Source: Podochytrium sp. JEL0797 (taxonomy: Eukaryota; Chytridiomycota; Chytridiomycetes; Chytridiales; Chytriomycetaceae). From it: DNA of 64,000 bases. The stretch covers positions 62,001 to 126,000 of the forward strand of contig JADGJG010000001.1 in assembly GCA_027596195.1 (NCBI GenBank), read 5' to 3'. Positions within the stretch are counted from its first letter, which is position 1; every line of letters starts with the position of its first letter. Positions 42,478 to 53,427 of the stretch are shown piece after piece. The translations under genes were made by a program, and so were the position numbers. Below the pieces are notes generated by a model, which was not told where the DNA came from, ran no database searches, and was given only the letters and a program-made list of their open reading frames with translations.

Positions 42478-43408
42478 ATGTCGGTGGCATTTCAATTCCA
42501 GCCCCAACGTTACACGGCTCACTTCACCGCAGGCAAACCTGCACTCGACGGACGTCTTGATTCACCCCCCTGGACTTCAGTTCCTTGGACCAATGACTTT
42601 GTGGACATCACCGGAGACGCTGCCAAAACGCCACGCTTCCGCACCAGGGCCAAAATGGTGTACAATTCAACGCATCTGTTCTTTGGTTGTGAGATGGAGG
42701 AACCTCATGTGTGGACAAACATCACGGAAAAGAACAGTGTCGTGTATTGGCAAAATGACTGGTTCGTGCAGGCTCCTCTCCTCGCCTATTCATTTCAAGT
42801 GCTTGACCAAGCACACACACACAGGGAAATCTTCATCGATCCAGACGGAGACGGCCTCAACTATTACGAATTCGAAGTGAATGCCTTGAACACAATCTGG
42901 GAACTCACGCTTGACAAGCCGTACAACGAGGGCGGGCGCGCTACTCATCCGACGAATATCGACGGCTTGGTTTCGGCAGTTCACGTAACAGGAACGGTGA
43001 ATGATTCTTCGGATGTGGATAAAGGGTGGAATGTGGAGGTGGCCATTCCTTGGGAAGGTGCAAGCTCATCCCGGCGTTATTTATTTCGGCCCAAACACAC
43101 ATCAAACTGAATCTGATTGCAAATCCTTCCTAGGACTCAAAAAGTACAACGTCAATCCGCCAACGCGTTCCACTCCCCCGAAATCAGGAGACGTGTGGCG
43201 CATCAACTTTTCGAGGGTGGAATGGAAATATCGAATCGACCCCTCCACGGGGGGTTACGTTCGCATTCCAAGAGAGAACCGATGGGATGTCCATTACGAG
43301 GACAATTGGAGTTGGTCTCCACAGGGAGAGATTGATATGCATCGCCCGGAGAGGTGGGCGTTTGTCACGTTTGAGGAGGATTCCAGATTGGTTTATCAAA
43401 AAGCGTGA
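42478..43408 (+). CDS. CBM9-like carbohydrate-binding domain protein
   Basis: Three exons with short introns. The first donor splits a TGG codon (YWQNDW|EIFIDPDGDGLNYYEFE); the second lies in IPWEG|LKKYNVNPP. Landmarks of the family-9 carbohydrate-binding-like fold: LDGRLDSPPW, ATKM-type strand with YNSTHLFFGCEMEEPHVW, IFIDPDGDG, FEVNALNTIWEL, VEVAIPWEG, PKSGDVWRINFSRVEW and RPERWAFVTFE. It spans nearly the whole protein with no attached catalytic domain and no clear signal peptide, so the substrate and location are open. Such stand-alone CBM9-like proteins are known in bacteria and some fungi. Confidence 0.78.
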
Positions 43409-43520
43409 AAGTTCATTTGAGTACTTGATGTTGATTTATTCGATAAATAATGCAAGCAAGAAGAAATATGAAGAAACAGCAAATCAGAATTTTTTTGGGC
43501 AGCTGGGCTTCAGACGCGCT

Positions 43521-43877
43521 TCAAACCGCGAATACCATGACCGCCAGAAAAGTCGCGAAGCAGAAATGGGCAACGAACCCAGCACTCTGTGTGGAACTTG
43601 TGCGAGACACAGTCATGGTCGTGGTAGGGGGTTGTGTCTTGGTGGCAGTGTTGGAGGGGTTCATGACCGCTGTCGAACCCGGGATGGCAGAAGTGGAAGG
43701 GGCCATCACGACAGTAGAGGCGTTGGCAGACGGAAGAAATGCTCCGACCAGTGACGAGATGTTGGAAATCAAAGGGTTGGGTGCCAACGCAGTCGCTGTG
43801 GCGGTGGCAGTGGCGGGTGCTGGGTTCTGGGCCAACGTGGTAGCAGAGAATAGGGCGATGATCAGGAGTTGGTTCAT
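43521..43877 (-). CDS. Small Ser/Thr-rich secreted protein, probably GPI-anchored
   Basis: Single exon, 118 residues. The signal peptide is MNQLLIIALFSATTLAQ, followed by Ala/Thr-Pro repeats, NxS/T sites, a Ser/Thr-rich stalk and a hydrophobic end (VAHFCFATFLAVMVFAV). The layout suits a GPI-linked wall glycoprotein. A longer open reading upstream of 43877 lacks the signal at its start, so the internal ATG is preferred. Lies divergent from GH18-like gene 3, perhaps sharing a promoter of about 200 bases. Confidence 0.65.
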   Translation of the reverse strand: MNQLLIIALFSATTLAQNPAPATATATATALAPNPLISNISSLVGAFLPSANASTVVMAPSTSAIPGSTAVMNPSNTATKTQPPTTTMTVSRTSSTQSAGFVAHFCFATFLAVMVFAV

Positions 43878-44080
43878 TTTTGGGAATGATATTTGGGCAG
43901 ATCGCAGTCGCGTATTTATACCAAACAAAGGGGTCGAGGGGTCGAGGGGTTGAAATGCGCGATCGAAATGAGGCGGGCCCCTCTGAACTTCAGTGACATG
44001 ATGCACCCTTGCTCGATTTTTTTGACACGCTCTGACGCGTTCCCCTACTTTCATTCATCGCCACCAAAAATCTCGCGCTC

Positions 44081-45376
44081 ATGATCAAGTTTCCGCGGTT
44101 TCTCCTCCTTCTAACCTCCTTTCACTTGGCAGAGAGCACAAACTGCTGCGAACCATGCGACATCAAAGCGTCACCCGACCCATGCCAGAGCGGCGACACA
44201 AATCAATGGGGAGAAATGTATTGCTCCCCCATCACGGGACTCTGCCAAAGCATTCTTTGCGACGACTGCGACCTCTTGGTGCATGGAGACTTTTGCTCCA
44301 ACAATGATCAATGTTCGGGCAGTTTTGAGTGTCAGAATGGGTTCTGTAAGCTGCCACTGGGGCTTGCCGTCATTGATACGCCAATGATTCGCACTGCCAA
44401 AAGTCGCGGTCGCGTGGGGAAGCGTAGAGGAGGCTCGTGGGCTCCATGGCCAGCTGGAAAAGTGCATCCTCTCATATGTTATTGGACGTATGATGTCATT
44501 GATCTCATCACGGCCTGCAAGCAAGGTTATGACATGGTGTATTTCTACCAAGTTATCAACTTTGGGTACAATTATCCTAATCCACAGGTGACGTGTATTG
44601 GACAGTTTTCAAACACGATAAAATTAAACCGACTGCAAAGGGCATTTTGCTGAACGGTAATATTGACGTTTCTCCTTGCCGTGATTTGGGTGTCAAAGTC
44701 GTTTTGGTCTTGGGAGGCGGCTCTGGTGACCAACAAGCCTCGGGTTATAGCATTGCCAATGGGAAGAGTCTGGGACCACTTCTCTGGAAAACGTACTTTG
44801 CGGATGGAAGGTAATTTTTATTAAATTCCTTCCGTTGGTCTAACAGCATTTTATAGATTCGACGGCGCGTCTTTTGACATTGAAGGGTTATATGGTGGTG
44901 GCACAGGTCAAGACCTCGCCGACATCATCAACTACTTCCGCCAACAAGCTGGAAGCGATTGGATCATCAGTCTCGCCCCATACGCGAACCCAAAGAGCAC
45001 ACAGGCCCAGCAAGCAGTCGTGAGAGAAGGCATCGCCAAATCCCAATCCAGCATCAGTTTCCTCAACCTCCAAACTTACGACGTGTCCTACGACGATTTC
45101 ACGGAACCCACGAACGGACTCGTGCCCAAAGATTATGAGGGATGGGCCTCGCTTTACCCCGGGATGGCTCTCAACATTGGTGTGGATTTGTGCATGTCAG
45201 AGGCCGTTGGAAAGTTGTGGGACGTTCAGGATTTTGCGAAACAAGTGTTTCCTGCGCCGAATGGGTTGTTTATTTGGAGTTGTTCGTGCGCTTCAGTGAA
45301 TCAGGATAATGGAGTGGATGGGATGGGAGTGGATGATTTCAAGAATTGGGTTCACGGGTCGTTCCCAAGTTCTTGA
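44081..45376 (+). CDS. Secreted GH18 chitinase-like protein with one cysteine-rich module (gene 3)
   Basis: Three exons, 44081-44587, 44641-44810 and 44857-45376. Signal peptide MIKFPRFLLLLTSFHLAEST, then one diverged copy of the cysteine-rich module (CCEPCDIKASPDPC, CSPITGLCQSILCDDC) uninterrupted by an intron, and a basic linker (SRGRVGKRRGG). The GH18-like part keeps VVLVLGGGSGDQQASGYSIA and FDGASFDIEGLYG. Introns lie within the barrel, unlike in genes 1 and 2 where they lie in the modules. A ~75-base block around TGQDLADIINYFRQQAGSDW is almost identical to genes 1 and 2 while the surroundings differ. Confidence 0.72.
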
Positions 45377-45429
45377 TTAATTTTTAACATTGTATATACG
45401 CGAATTTATTCAACAAAATGGTGAAAGAA

Positions 45430-45867
45430 CTACATGAAGAAAAATGCTGCGAAAACTACCAAAGCGCCCACTCCAACAGAGCTTCCGGCGCTCAGATTCG
45501 CGCCGACTGTTGATTGCGTCGCGGAAGTTGCTGTCGGGTTCGAGCTCCGGGTTCCAGCCTGAGCGGTAGTTGGTGCAGCCATGCCAGTGACTTGGGAGCT
45601 CGGCGCACTTGTTGGCACAGAGGCGTCAGATTCAGAGGCGCTTTCCACCGACAATGACGACGTGTTGAGACTGGAGAAGCTCGAAGGCAGCGAAGCAATT
45701 GCCGAGACTGTGGCTGTGGGAGAAGATGGAGCAACGGAGTTGGAGACGTTGTGGGCAGCGGCAGAAGGAATCAATGATGAGCTTCCCGAAAGGGATGCAG
45801 TAGTGGGGTCGGAACTCTGGCCGAAGGCAGACGCGACAAAAGCAAGGAGAATGAAAGCGGGAGTCAT
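45430..45867 (-). CDS. Ser/Thr/Ala-rich secreted protein, probably GPI-anchored
   Basis: Single exon, 145 residues. Signal peptide MTPAFILLAFVASAFGQ, then a low-complexity Ser/Thr/Ala/Pro body with no cysteines, and a C-terminal hydrophobic tail (VGVGALVVFAAFFFM). It fits an O-glycosylated, GPI-linked surface protein. Convergent with GH18-like gene 3. It resembles the gene at 43521-43877 in design but not clearly in sequence. Confidence 0.65.
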   Translation of the reverse strand: MTPAFILLAFVASAFGQSSDPTTASLSGSSSLIPSAAAHNVSNSVAPSSPTATVSAIASLPSSFSSLNTSSLSVESASESDASVPTSAPSSQVTGMAAPTTAQAGTRSSNPTATSATQSTVGANLSAGSSVGVGALVVFAAFFFM

Positions 45868-46033
45868 GCTGGAATGAGTTATGGGACTTTTGATTTCACT
45901 GTTGGAACGGACGCGGCTCGTTTTATATGGCCGTTCGGACCAGGGGCCGGCTGAACCCGCCACTGAACTCAAAATACAAATAAAGGAAAAAATAATATCT
46001 GGGATAACTCCCCAAATCTACGTCGAGTTTAAT

Positions 46034-48175
46034 TTAAAATGCCGCTCCAAATGGAGCATTGGGCCCACCTTGCCCTCCTCTGTGACCACCTCCTCTGCCA
46101 CCTCGTTGACCCTGCCCCCCACGCCCACCAGCTCCTCTTCCTCTTCCACGACCGGCACTTCCACCTCTGCCAGTATTTCCATCGTTTCCTTGGAATCCAC
46201 TTTGCTGCTGCTGCTGCCCGTGGTGCTGCATCTGCGGCTGACCACCACCACGCATCTGTTGCCCACCACCACCTCTCTGCCCCCCACCTCTCCCCCCTCT
46301 CTGTCCACCACCACCACCACCACCCCCTCCACCACTAGCACCATCCGCATAAACCAACCCCGCGACCCCCTTCAACCCCATCTTCCCCACCGTCTTACGC
46401 TCCAACCCAGGCACACTTGCGCACCCACACACATCCACCGCAAACTCACCCGCAGCAGCCACAAGCTGTTCCTTACTCCACCCGATCTCGCGCGAATACC
46501 CGTTATAGAACCCAAGCCATGCTTGGTACGCTTGTCCTTTGGTTTCTGTGGACACGCGCGAGAGGGCGACGGCGACTTTGGCCGAGAGGGCTGGGGAGGA
46601 TGGGGTTGGGTAGGGGTATGGTTTGATGGGGAGGCCACCGAGATGGCGGCCGAGGAAGAAGCGTTCAAAGTCGGCAAGGAGGATGAGGCCTGTTCCGGAG
46701 GAACCTGCACGCGCAGTTCTGCCGAGTCTGTGGATGTCTAAGTTGGGAGAGAAAACCAAAGTCAGTTGATTTGATTCAAACTGGGATTTGAAAGGAGTCA
46801 ATATTACATTGCTCACGGTTGGCAGGAATTCCGACTTGCACAACGTGCGTGACACCCGGGAAATCCATTCCACGCGCCGAAACGTCACTCGAAACCATGA
46901 CTCCACGTTCGCAAAGGCGGAATTGATCGGTCGCTTTGGTACGCGCGCTCTGCGACTTTCTCGAGTGGATCTCAAAGACGGGAAGCACAAATTGCATGGC
47001 AACAAGGAGTTCGGCAAAGAGCTGTGTTTGTCTCGCGGTTGGGAAGAACATGATGATTTTGGGCGGCGGGGTGGGTTGCAGCGTGACAATGTTGTTGAGT
47101 GCGCCAACGGCCGAGATGAGCAAATCCTGCATGGGCACAACAAGTTGGTGCTGGGGCACATGCTCGTGAGTTGACGACTCGTATTCGGCAATCGTCGTGA
47201 TGAATTTGAAGTTTGGCTGCAAAACTTGCTTCGCAACTTGGTGGACTGACGGCGGGATCGTGGCAGAAAACAAGAGAGTTTGACGGGGGTTCACAGGCGA
47301 CGATCTTGGCAGCATGGCGATAATCTGGTCCATGTCGCGTTTGAATCCTTCGTCCAACAAACGATCGGCCTCGTCGAAGATGAGAACTTGGAGGTTCGCA
47401 CATCCTTGCTTCAGGTTGGAGTTTTCCAAATGGTCCTTGAGTCGGCCTGGTGTATGGGCGTTCAGATTGGCATGGCTAAAAAAACTACAGAAAGACACAA
47501 TTCATACCTGGAGTAGCAATCAGAATATCGACACGCTTATCCGCGGCAGCCAGTCGCTTGGCCTCCGCAGACATGTTCGTTCCTCCAATCACGCACTGGC
47601 TCTTGAAGGGCAAGAAGCGCAGCAGAAGCTCCGCCTCGACTTCAATCTGCTGTGCGAGCTCTCTGGTCGGAGAAACCACAAGAATCGAAACGGAGTTTGG
47701 GTGGGGAAGAACGGGTTGTTTGCCAGGCGCGTAAGCGCTACGGTACAGTTTTTCGATGGCCGGGATCAAGAATCCGAGTGTTTTTCCAGTTCCCGTCTTG
47801 GCTTGTGCGAGGCTGATGGATATGGTTAGTTTAAACACGTCGTAAATAATCAAAGAAGTACCAGTCACTGCCATTCAGAATGTGGAGCATTGTCTTGTCC
47901 TGGACCTGGGTGAGAAACTCATGGCCAATGACCTCCTTCAGGGCCCTTCCGACAGGCGGACAGATGATTCCCTGCGCGGCGAGGTCCTGGAAGCGAGTCG
48001 TGCTGAGGTGGACCGTCGAGTCGCCGGCGGCCGCGGGAGCCACTGGAACAGGGTCAACGTCCATTGCCTGTGTTTGCGGTTGCTGTGGAGTTTGCGAAGT
48101 CTTTGGTGCGCGTGGTGTCCAGCTGACGTTGTGGGTGCGAATGGGGCCGCCGGGGCGATGGGGTGGGTTTGACAT
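46034..48175 (-). CDS. DEAD-box RNA helicase, MSS116-like
   Basis: Four exons; splice junctions restore SDC|LAQAKTGTGKT (motif I), IATPG|RLKDHLE and REQ|YIHRLGRTARAG (motif VI). Other motifs: Q-type LTQVQDKTMLHIL, SPTRELAQQI (Ia), IFDEADRLLDEGF (II), LLFSATIPPSV (III), VSSDVSARGMDFPGV (V). AKTGTGKT and the VQ-type Q motif are typical of the Mss116/CYT-19 group, which act as RNA chaperones on mitochondrial introns and transcripts. The C-terminus is a long RGG/Gly-Gln tail as in RNA-binding helicases. No convincing mitochondrial presequence is seen at the MSNPPHRPGG start; an upstream in-frame ATG at 48238 would add 21 residues and overlap the FMO I stop. Starts only 53 bases after that stop. 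Confidence 0.85.
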
Positions 48176-48228
48176 TTTTGACAGCTTTGTTTGCGTGAAA
48201 AAAAGAAAGAATCCGACAAGAAATCCCG

Positions 48229-49638
48229 TTATTCGCATCCCTCTGCAATTGCCCTCGTCACTTGCACTGGGCAGTCAAATATCTCAATGGGCTTGACCAA
48301 GTTGTGGTTGAGCGCAAAGTTCGCGATTCGGACGAGAAAGTGGCTGAACCCACTGCCAAACACGGATTTCCCGTAGTGTTCCGCTGCTCTCTCTCGACTG
48401 CGTTGTGCCTTCCTCGTGGCGTGTGGGACGCGTAGTCTTGAATAAAGCTCCAGCACTTTTGGCAAATCCGACTCGTTCGGAAGTTGATTCAACAACTCCA
48501 TCAACGTGCCCACGTCCTCCAACCCTGTACCGAGACCCAAGCCAATATTTGGCACCATTCCATGCGCTGCGTCTCCAATCAACAAAACGCGTCCCTTGTT
48601 ATAAGTCTCGAGATCGGGCAAGTCATAAATACTCGCAGGCGAAATTCGGTACGCCTTGCGCATCATCTGGACAACGTGTGGAGGAACGCCCCAAGTATCA
48701 ATCATATCCGCCAATCGCTCAGAATGCTTGGGAAGATCCGTGTATGGGCGATAGGCCTCATCTTGAGACTCTTCGGGATCTGGGTCGTCGAATGTGGAGA
48801 CTTGAACTGCTGCGACTTGATCCGACACTTTGAACGTCCAGACCATATGGCGTTGATCTCGGTCAATGTAGAAGGCACAGTTTTCGTTCAGCTGGATATC
48901 GTGCTCGGCGAGGTTCACGACACCAATGTACCCAATCACACCAGTGAATTCGGCTTTGAGACTCTCTCCAAAAACCTTGCGACGCGTCGCAGAATGGATT
49001 CCATCCGCGCCAATGAGGAGGTCCCCCGTGGCGGTGGTTCCGTCCGCGAATTTGGCCGTTACGCAGGTTTCAGTCTCGACCACCTCGATGAGCTTCTTGC
49101 CGACAAACGTTCTGGCTCCAGCCGCGTATGCAGCACGCACGAGAATATCGTGAAGCTGATTTCTTGTCAATATTCAATGGCTGCGCTAGGGATTCACAAA
49201 CCTTGGATCGGAGAATTTGAAGCGGGCATTGCAACGCAGGATCAGTTTCTCCCGAACTCTTGGCGTAGTTAATGTTGTCGAACTGAATGGGTGCCGATCC
49301 GTCAATCTTGAAAAACGTCGACAGGGGAGCCGCTAGCGAATTCGCCTTCACATCATCGAGAACGCCGAGAGACTTCAGGACTCGAAGAGCACTTGCGTTC
49401 AACAGAACCGAGCCTGTTATTTTCGGATGAGTTATAAGATGGGCATTTGAGGTGTTCTGCAGTGATGCAATATACCTCCCGAATCGCCAAATTCGACCGC
49501 CACTGGCCCTCCGTTCGCTCTCTTGATCGCCTCCGCCAGATTGATTTGATCATACAGTGTGCATTCGATTCCCAACCGGCGAAGTGCAAGAGCCGTCGCT
49601 GCACCCACAAGACCGCTGCCGGCGACGACAACTTTCAT
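48229..49638 (-). CDS. FAD-dependent monooxygenase copy I
   Basis: Three exons, 49638-49476, 49413-49202 and 49155-48229 (433 residues). Exon 1 is one codon shorter than in copies B, E, G and H, and reads GGPVAVEFGDSGG instead of GGVVEPIDFGQTGG. All three FAD/NAD(P)H motifs are intact. It is a sister of the broken copy J. Its upstream region lacks CACGTG, with only TAACGTGATCTCCAATTT at the matching place. The distance to the next start codon (helicase, same strand) is about 53 bases, so its terminator and the helicase promoter must overlap coding sequence. Confidence 0.9.
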
Positions 49639-49714
49639 AGATGGAATTTTTTTGAAATTTTTTTGGTCAAGTGATAACGTGATCTCCAATTTGGACGCGG
49701 ATTTGCGATCTCGT

Positions 49715-49785
49715 GCGAAATGTCTCTGTAGTCATTCTCGTTTTCGGTAGTGGTTCCAGCCATATTTTCATGAAATTTGAATCCA
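49715..49785 (+). pseudogene. Possible FMO C-terminal scrap, plus strand
   Basis: TTTTCGGTAGTGGTTCCAGCCATATTTTCAT reads FGSGSSHIF in a frame parallel to VFGSGFSHFL near the end of FMO I. The match is short and diverged. It lies upstream of gene I, divergent from it, as scraps do at genes E and J. Confidence 0.4.
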
Positions 49786-49855
49786 TTTTTCCTACTCAAC
49801 ATATTACAAGGACACAATCGCGCAAAATAAAAACTTTATCCGAAAAAAATCCAGA

Positions 49856-51263
49856 CTATTCCGATCCCTCTGCAATTGCCCTCATCGCTTGCGCTGGGCA
49901 GTCAAAAAACTCAACGGGCTTGACCAAGTTGTAGTGGAAAGCCAAGTTCGCGACTCGGACGAGAAAGTGGCTTAACCCGCTGCCAAACACGGATTGCCCA
50001 TAGTGTCCTGCAGCTCTCTCTCGACTGCGTTGTGCCTTCTTTGTGGCGTGTGGGACGCGTAGTCTTGAATAAAGCTCCAACACTCTCGGCAAATCCGACT
50101 CGTTCGGAAGTTGATTCAACAACTCCATCAACGTGCCCACATCCTCCAACCCTGTACCGAGACCCAAGCCAATATTTGGCACCATTCCATGCGCTGCGTC
50201 ACCAATCAACAAAACGCGTCCCTTGTTATAAGTCTCGAGATCGGGCAAGTCGTAAATACTCGCAGGCGAAATGCGGTGCGCCTTGTGCATCATCTGGACA
50301 ACGTGTGGAGGAACGCCCCAAGTATCAATCATATCCGACAATCGCTCAGAATGCTTGGGGAGATCCGTGTATGGGCGATAGGCCTCGTCTTGGGACTCTT
50401 CGGGATCTGGATCGTCGAAAGTGGAGACTTGAACAGCCGCGACTTGATCCGACACTTTGAACGTCCAGACCATGTGGCGTTGATCTCGGTCAATGTAGAA
50501 GGCACAGTTTTCCTTCAGCTGGATATCGTGCTCGGCGAGGTTCACGACGCCAATGTACCCAATCACACCAGTGAATTCGGCTTTGAGACTATCTCCGAAA
50601 ACCTTGCGAATCCGCGCCAATTAGAAGGTCTCCCGTGGCTGTGGTTCCGTCGGCGAATTTGGTAGTGACAATGGATTCGGACTCGACAACGCCCACGAGT
50701 TTCTTTCCGACAAACGTTCTCGCTCCAGCCGCGTATGCAGCACGCACGAGAATATCATGAAGCTAATTTGATGCACCCATTAACTAGCTGCTCCATCCAA
50801 GTCCCAAACTCGAGATTCACAAACCTTGGATCGCAGAATTTGAAGCGGGCATTGCAACGCGGGATCATTTTCCCCCGATCTCTTGGCAAAGTATATCATA
50901 TCGCCCGTAATGGGTGCCGATCCGTCAATCTTGCAGAAAATCGCCGAGGGAGCCGCAAGTGAATTCGCCTTCACGTCCTCGAGAACGTCGAGAAATTTCA
51001 GGACTCGAAGAGCGCTTGCGTTCAACAGGACCGAGCCTGTGATTTGATTTCAAGTAGTAAGAAGGTGGAGCTTTTCAATGATGTGAGATAAATTGGGTAC
51101 CTCCCGAATCGCCAAATTCGACAGCCACTGGCCCTCCGTTCGCTCTCATGATTGCATCACCGAGATTGACTTGATCATACAGGGCGCATTCAATTCCCAA
51201 TCGGCGAAGTGCAAGAGCAGTGGCAGCACCCACAAGACCGGATCCTGCAATAACGACTTTCAT
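49856..51263 (-). pseudogene. FMO copy J, broken by a 20-base deletion
   Basis: Exon 1 starts at 51263 (MKVVIAGSGLVGAATALALR) and keeps the GxGxxG turn. Exon 2 and the start of exon 3 are recognisable. At about 50610, 20 bases present in copy I are missing, removing the codons for the DG motif (GADGIHSATR) and shifting the frame; the rest (50600-49856, with GDAAHGMVPN intact) is open in the original frame. Loss of the NAD(P)H/FAD motif plus the frameshift argues for a pseudogene. The clean downstream frame says the event is recent. Confidence 0.8.
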
Positions 51264-51371
51264 AGAATTGAATTTTTTCGGAGAAATTTATGAGTGGCAA
51301 TTTGGTCAACTGATTGCGAGATCAGGGTAAAACCAGTGCTGTAGATGTCTGCAAAAAATGAGAAAGACTTG

Positions 51372-51450
51372 GTTCTTGGCACCGGGTTCAGCCATTTCAT
51401 GCCGCGGGTTGGGATTTTCGCGTTTATAACCACAAATTGGTGGAATATGT
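51372..51450 (+). pseudogene. FMO C-terminal scrap, plus strand
   Basis: Reads VLGTGFSHFMPRVGIFAF, matching VLGAGFSHFMLRVGIYAF of copies C and D, then small insertions break NHNLIKY into TTNWWNM. No upstream exons are present. It lies between broken copy J and intact copy K. Confidence 0.8.
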
Positions 51451-51556
51451 GCCTGGAAGTTGATATCGAACAAAAATCACTATTTAAAGGTTTAAGGTAG
51501 AATACAAAGGAATTCGTGCTATTAAAATGAACTTGGCCAATTTGCATCGGTGGCGT

Positions 51557-51562
51557 CACGTG
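51557..51562 (+). promoter_or_regulatory. CACGTG element upstream of FMO K
   Basis: In the coding orientation GGTGGCGTCACGTGCC ends 30 bases before the ATG. It is the reverse complement of the module at the minus-strand copies, so orientation relative to the gene is preserved. Confidence 0.65.
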
Positions 51563-51592
51563 CCAACTCAGCCAAGATCAAACATCTCCAAA

Positions 51593-53011
51593 ATGAAAGT
51601 CGTTATCTCCGGAGCCGGTCTCGTTGGTGCTGCCACTGCTCTCGCCGTCCGGCAGGCTGGCATCGAATGCACAATGTACGATCAAGTCAACTTAGCCGAT
51701 GCGATTAAGAAGGCCAACGGGGGGGTTCTCGAACCAATCGATTTTGGCGAAACCGGAGGTGAGCAAATTGACCTGCAGTCCGTCCTCGACGACATGTTCC
51801 AATTGTTGACTCGTTATCAGGTACCGTTGGGCTTGGACCCAGTGCTCTGCGAGTTCTCAAAACTCTGGGCGTTCTTGACGTTGTGCTGGAGAATTCGTTG
51901 CCCATCCCGTTTGCCCACTGGTTCAAAATCGACGGGACCTCGCCAATCGCATTGGATTCAATCAGCGTGAGCATCAACTCGAATGAAATGGATCCTCAGC
52001 TGCAATGTGGTGCGCAGATTCTTCGGTCAAAGGTGGGCCGATTATTGAGCTTGCAAATTGGATACTCAATCTCGTTTGATTAAATAGCTTCACGACATTT
52101 TGGTTCGAGCCGCTTTCAAGGCTGGTGCCAAAACGTTTGTCGGCAAGAAGGTCGTCGACGTGGTCGAAACAGAATCAGACGTGACGGCCACGTTCGCCGA
52201 TGGAACCTCCGCAACTGGAGACCTGCTCATTGGTGCTGACGGAATCCATTCTGCCACCCGTCGCGCAGTACTTGGAAAGGACTTGAAGGCTGTATTTACT
52301 GGAGGTATCGGCCACATCGGTCTCGTCAACCTCGCCGAGCACAACATCAAGCTTAACGAGAGCTGCGCGTTTTACATTGACCGAACCAAGAAACAGTTTG
52401 TCGCCACTTTCAAGGTCTCGGACTCGGTGGGGGCCATCCAAGTTGCCACCTTTGACGATCCAGACCCAGAAGACTCCAAGGAAGATGCGTACCGTCCATA
52501 CTCCGATCTTCCAAAGCACGCGGAGCGTTTATCCAACATCATTGAAGAATGGGGAGTTCCCCCAAACTTGGTCATGATGATGCGCAAGTCCCACCGCATT
52601 ATCCCGGCAAGCATCTACGATCTCCCCGATTTGGAGACATACCACAAGGGACGCGTCGTTCTCGTGGGGGATTCTGCTCACGGAATGGTTCCGAACGCGG
52701 GTCTTGGGCTCAGCACTGGGCTCGAGGACGTGGGAACATTGTTCGAACTGTTCAAGCAGCTTCCAAACCCTTCAGACTTGCCGACCGTTCTCGCGTTGTA
52801 TTCTCAGCTGCGTGTTCCCCATGCAACTGCGAATGCGAAACGCAGCAGAGATATGGCGGACCAATACTACAATTCGACTTTTCTTGGGAATGGGTTCAGT
52901 CATTTTCTGTTGCGCCTCGCCATTACGGCGCTGAACCGCAAGTGGATCAAGCATTCGGAAATCTTTGATTGTCCTGGGGAAGTTGCCAAGGTCATTTCGC
53001 AACGCGTTTGA
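51593..53011 (+). CDS. FAD-dependent monooxygenase copy K
   Basis: Three exons, 51593-51758, 51821-52032 and 52088-53011 (433 residues). The only intact copy on the plus strand. Nearly the same protein as copies B and E (RTKKQFVATFKVSDS, ALNRKWIKHSEIFDCPGE), with SGAGLVG, GADGIHSATR and GDSAHGMVPNAGLG in place. An ATG at 51527 opens the same frame earlier, but the MKVV start agrees with all other copies. It carries the B/E-type 3' flank, so it moved here by inverted duplication rather than simple unequal exchange. Confidence 0.9.
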
Positions 53012-53085
53012 TTGAACCCAGAAAAACAAATCAAAAATTTATTGCCAATAGATTGCTTTCCCCAATTTTTTGTAAACTCTCCTTG
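53012..53085 (+). repeat. Duplicated FMO 3' flank (copy at gene K)
   Basis: TTTATTGCCAATAGATTGCTTTCCCCAATTTTTTGTAAA is the reverse complement of the sequence after FMO B and E. Similarity stops near 53085. Confidence 0.7.
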
Positions 53086-53427
53086 CCCAATGGATATGTA
53101 TCCGACGTGCCGCCGTGAGACTAAAAATTCCTCAGCAAACTCGACCCCAAAGAGCCGATTACAAAGCTGAAGAAGCTGGACGCTCAGTTTGTCCGAGGCG
53201 ACGGTGCCAGACCACTGAGACGCGCCATGCTTCCATCGGACACATCGTTCCTGTCTATTTCCACATTGTTGCATACGAAGGCGTTGCTGCGCTAAATTTT
53301 GCGATGGAATTAATGGCTGCTCGAGCATTGGTTTTGTAAATCAAAGATGAAAGCATAGGAAATAAAATTGCGTTTATATTCACCACTTTAAAATTAAAAT
53401 AAAATAAATATATAGCAACGCGCGTCC
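53086..53427. other. Intergenic stretch with a possible coding scrap
   Basis: Plus-strand 53135-53250 reads SKLDPKEPITKLKKLDAQF and then RGDGARPLRRAMLPSDTSFL, protein-like in composition but without a start, stop context or known family. It could be a relic exon. Nothing else is recognised. Confidence 0.3.
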
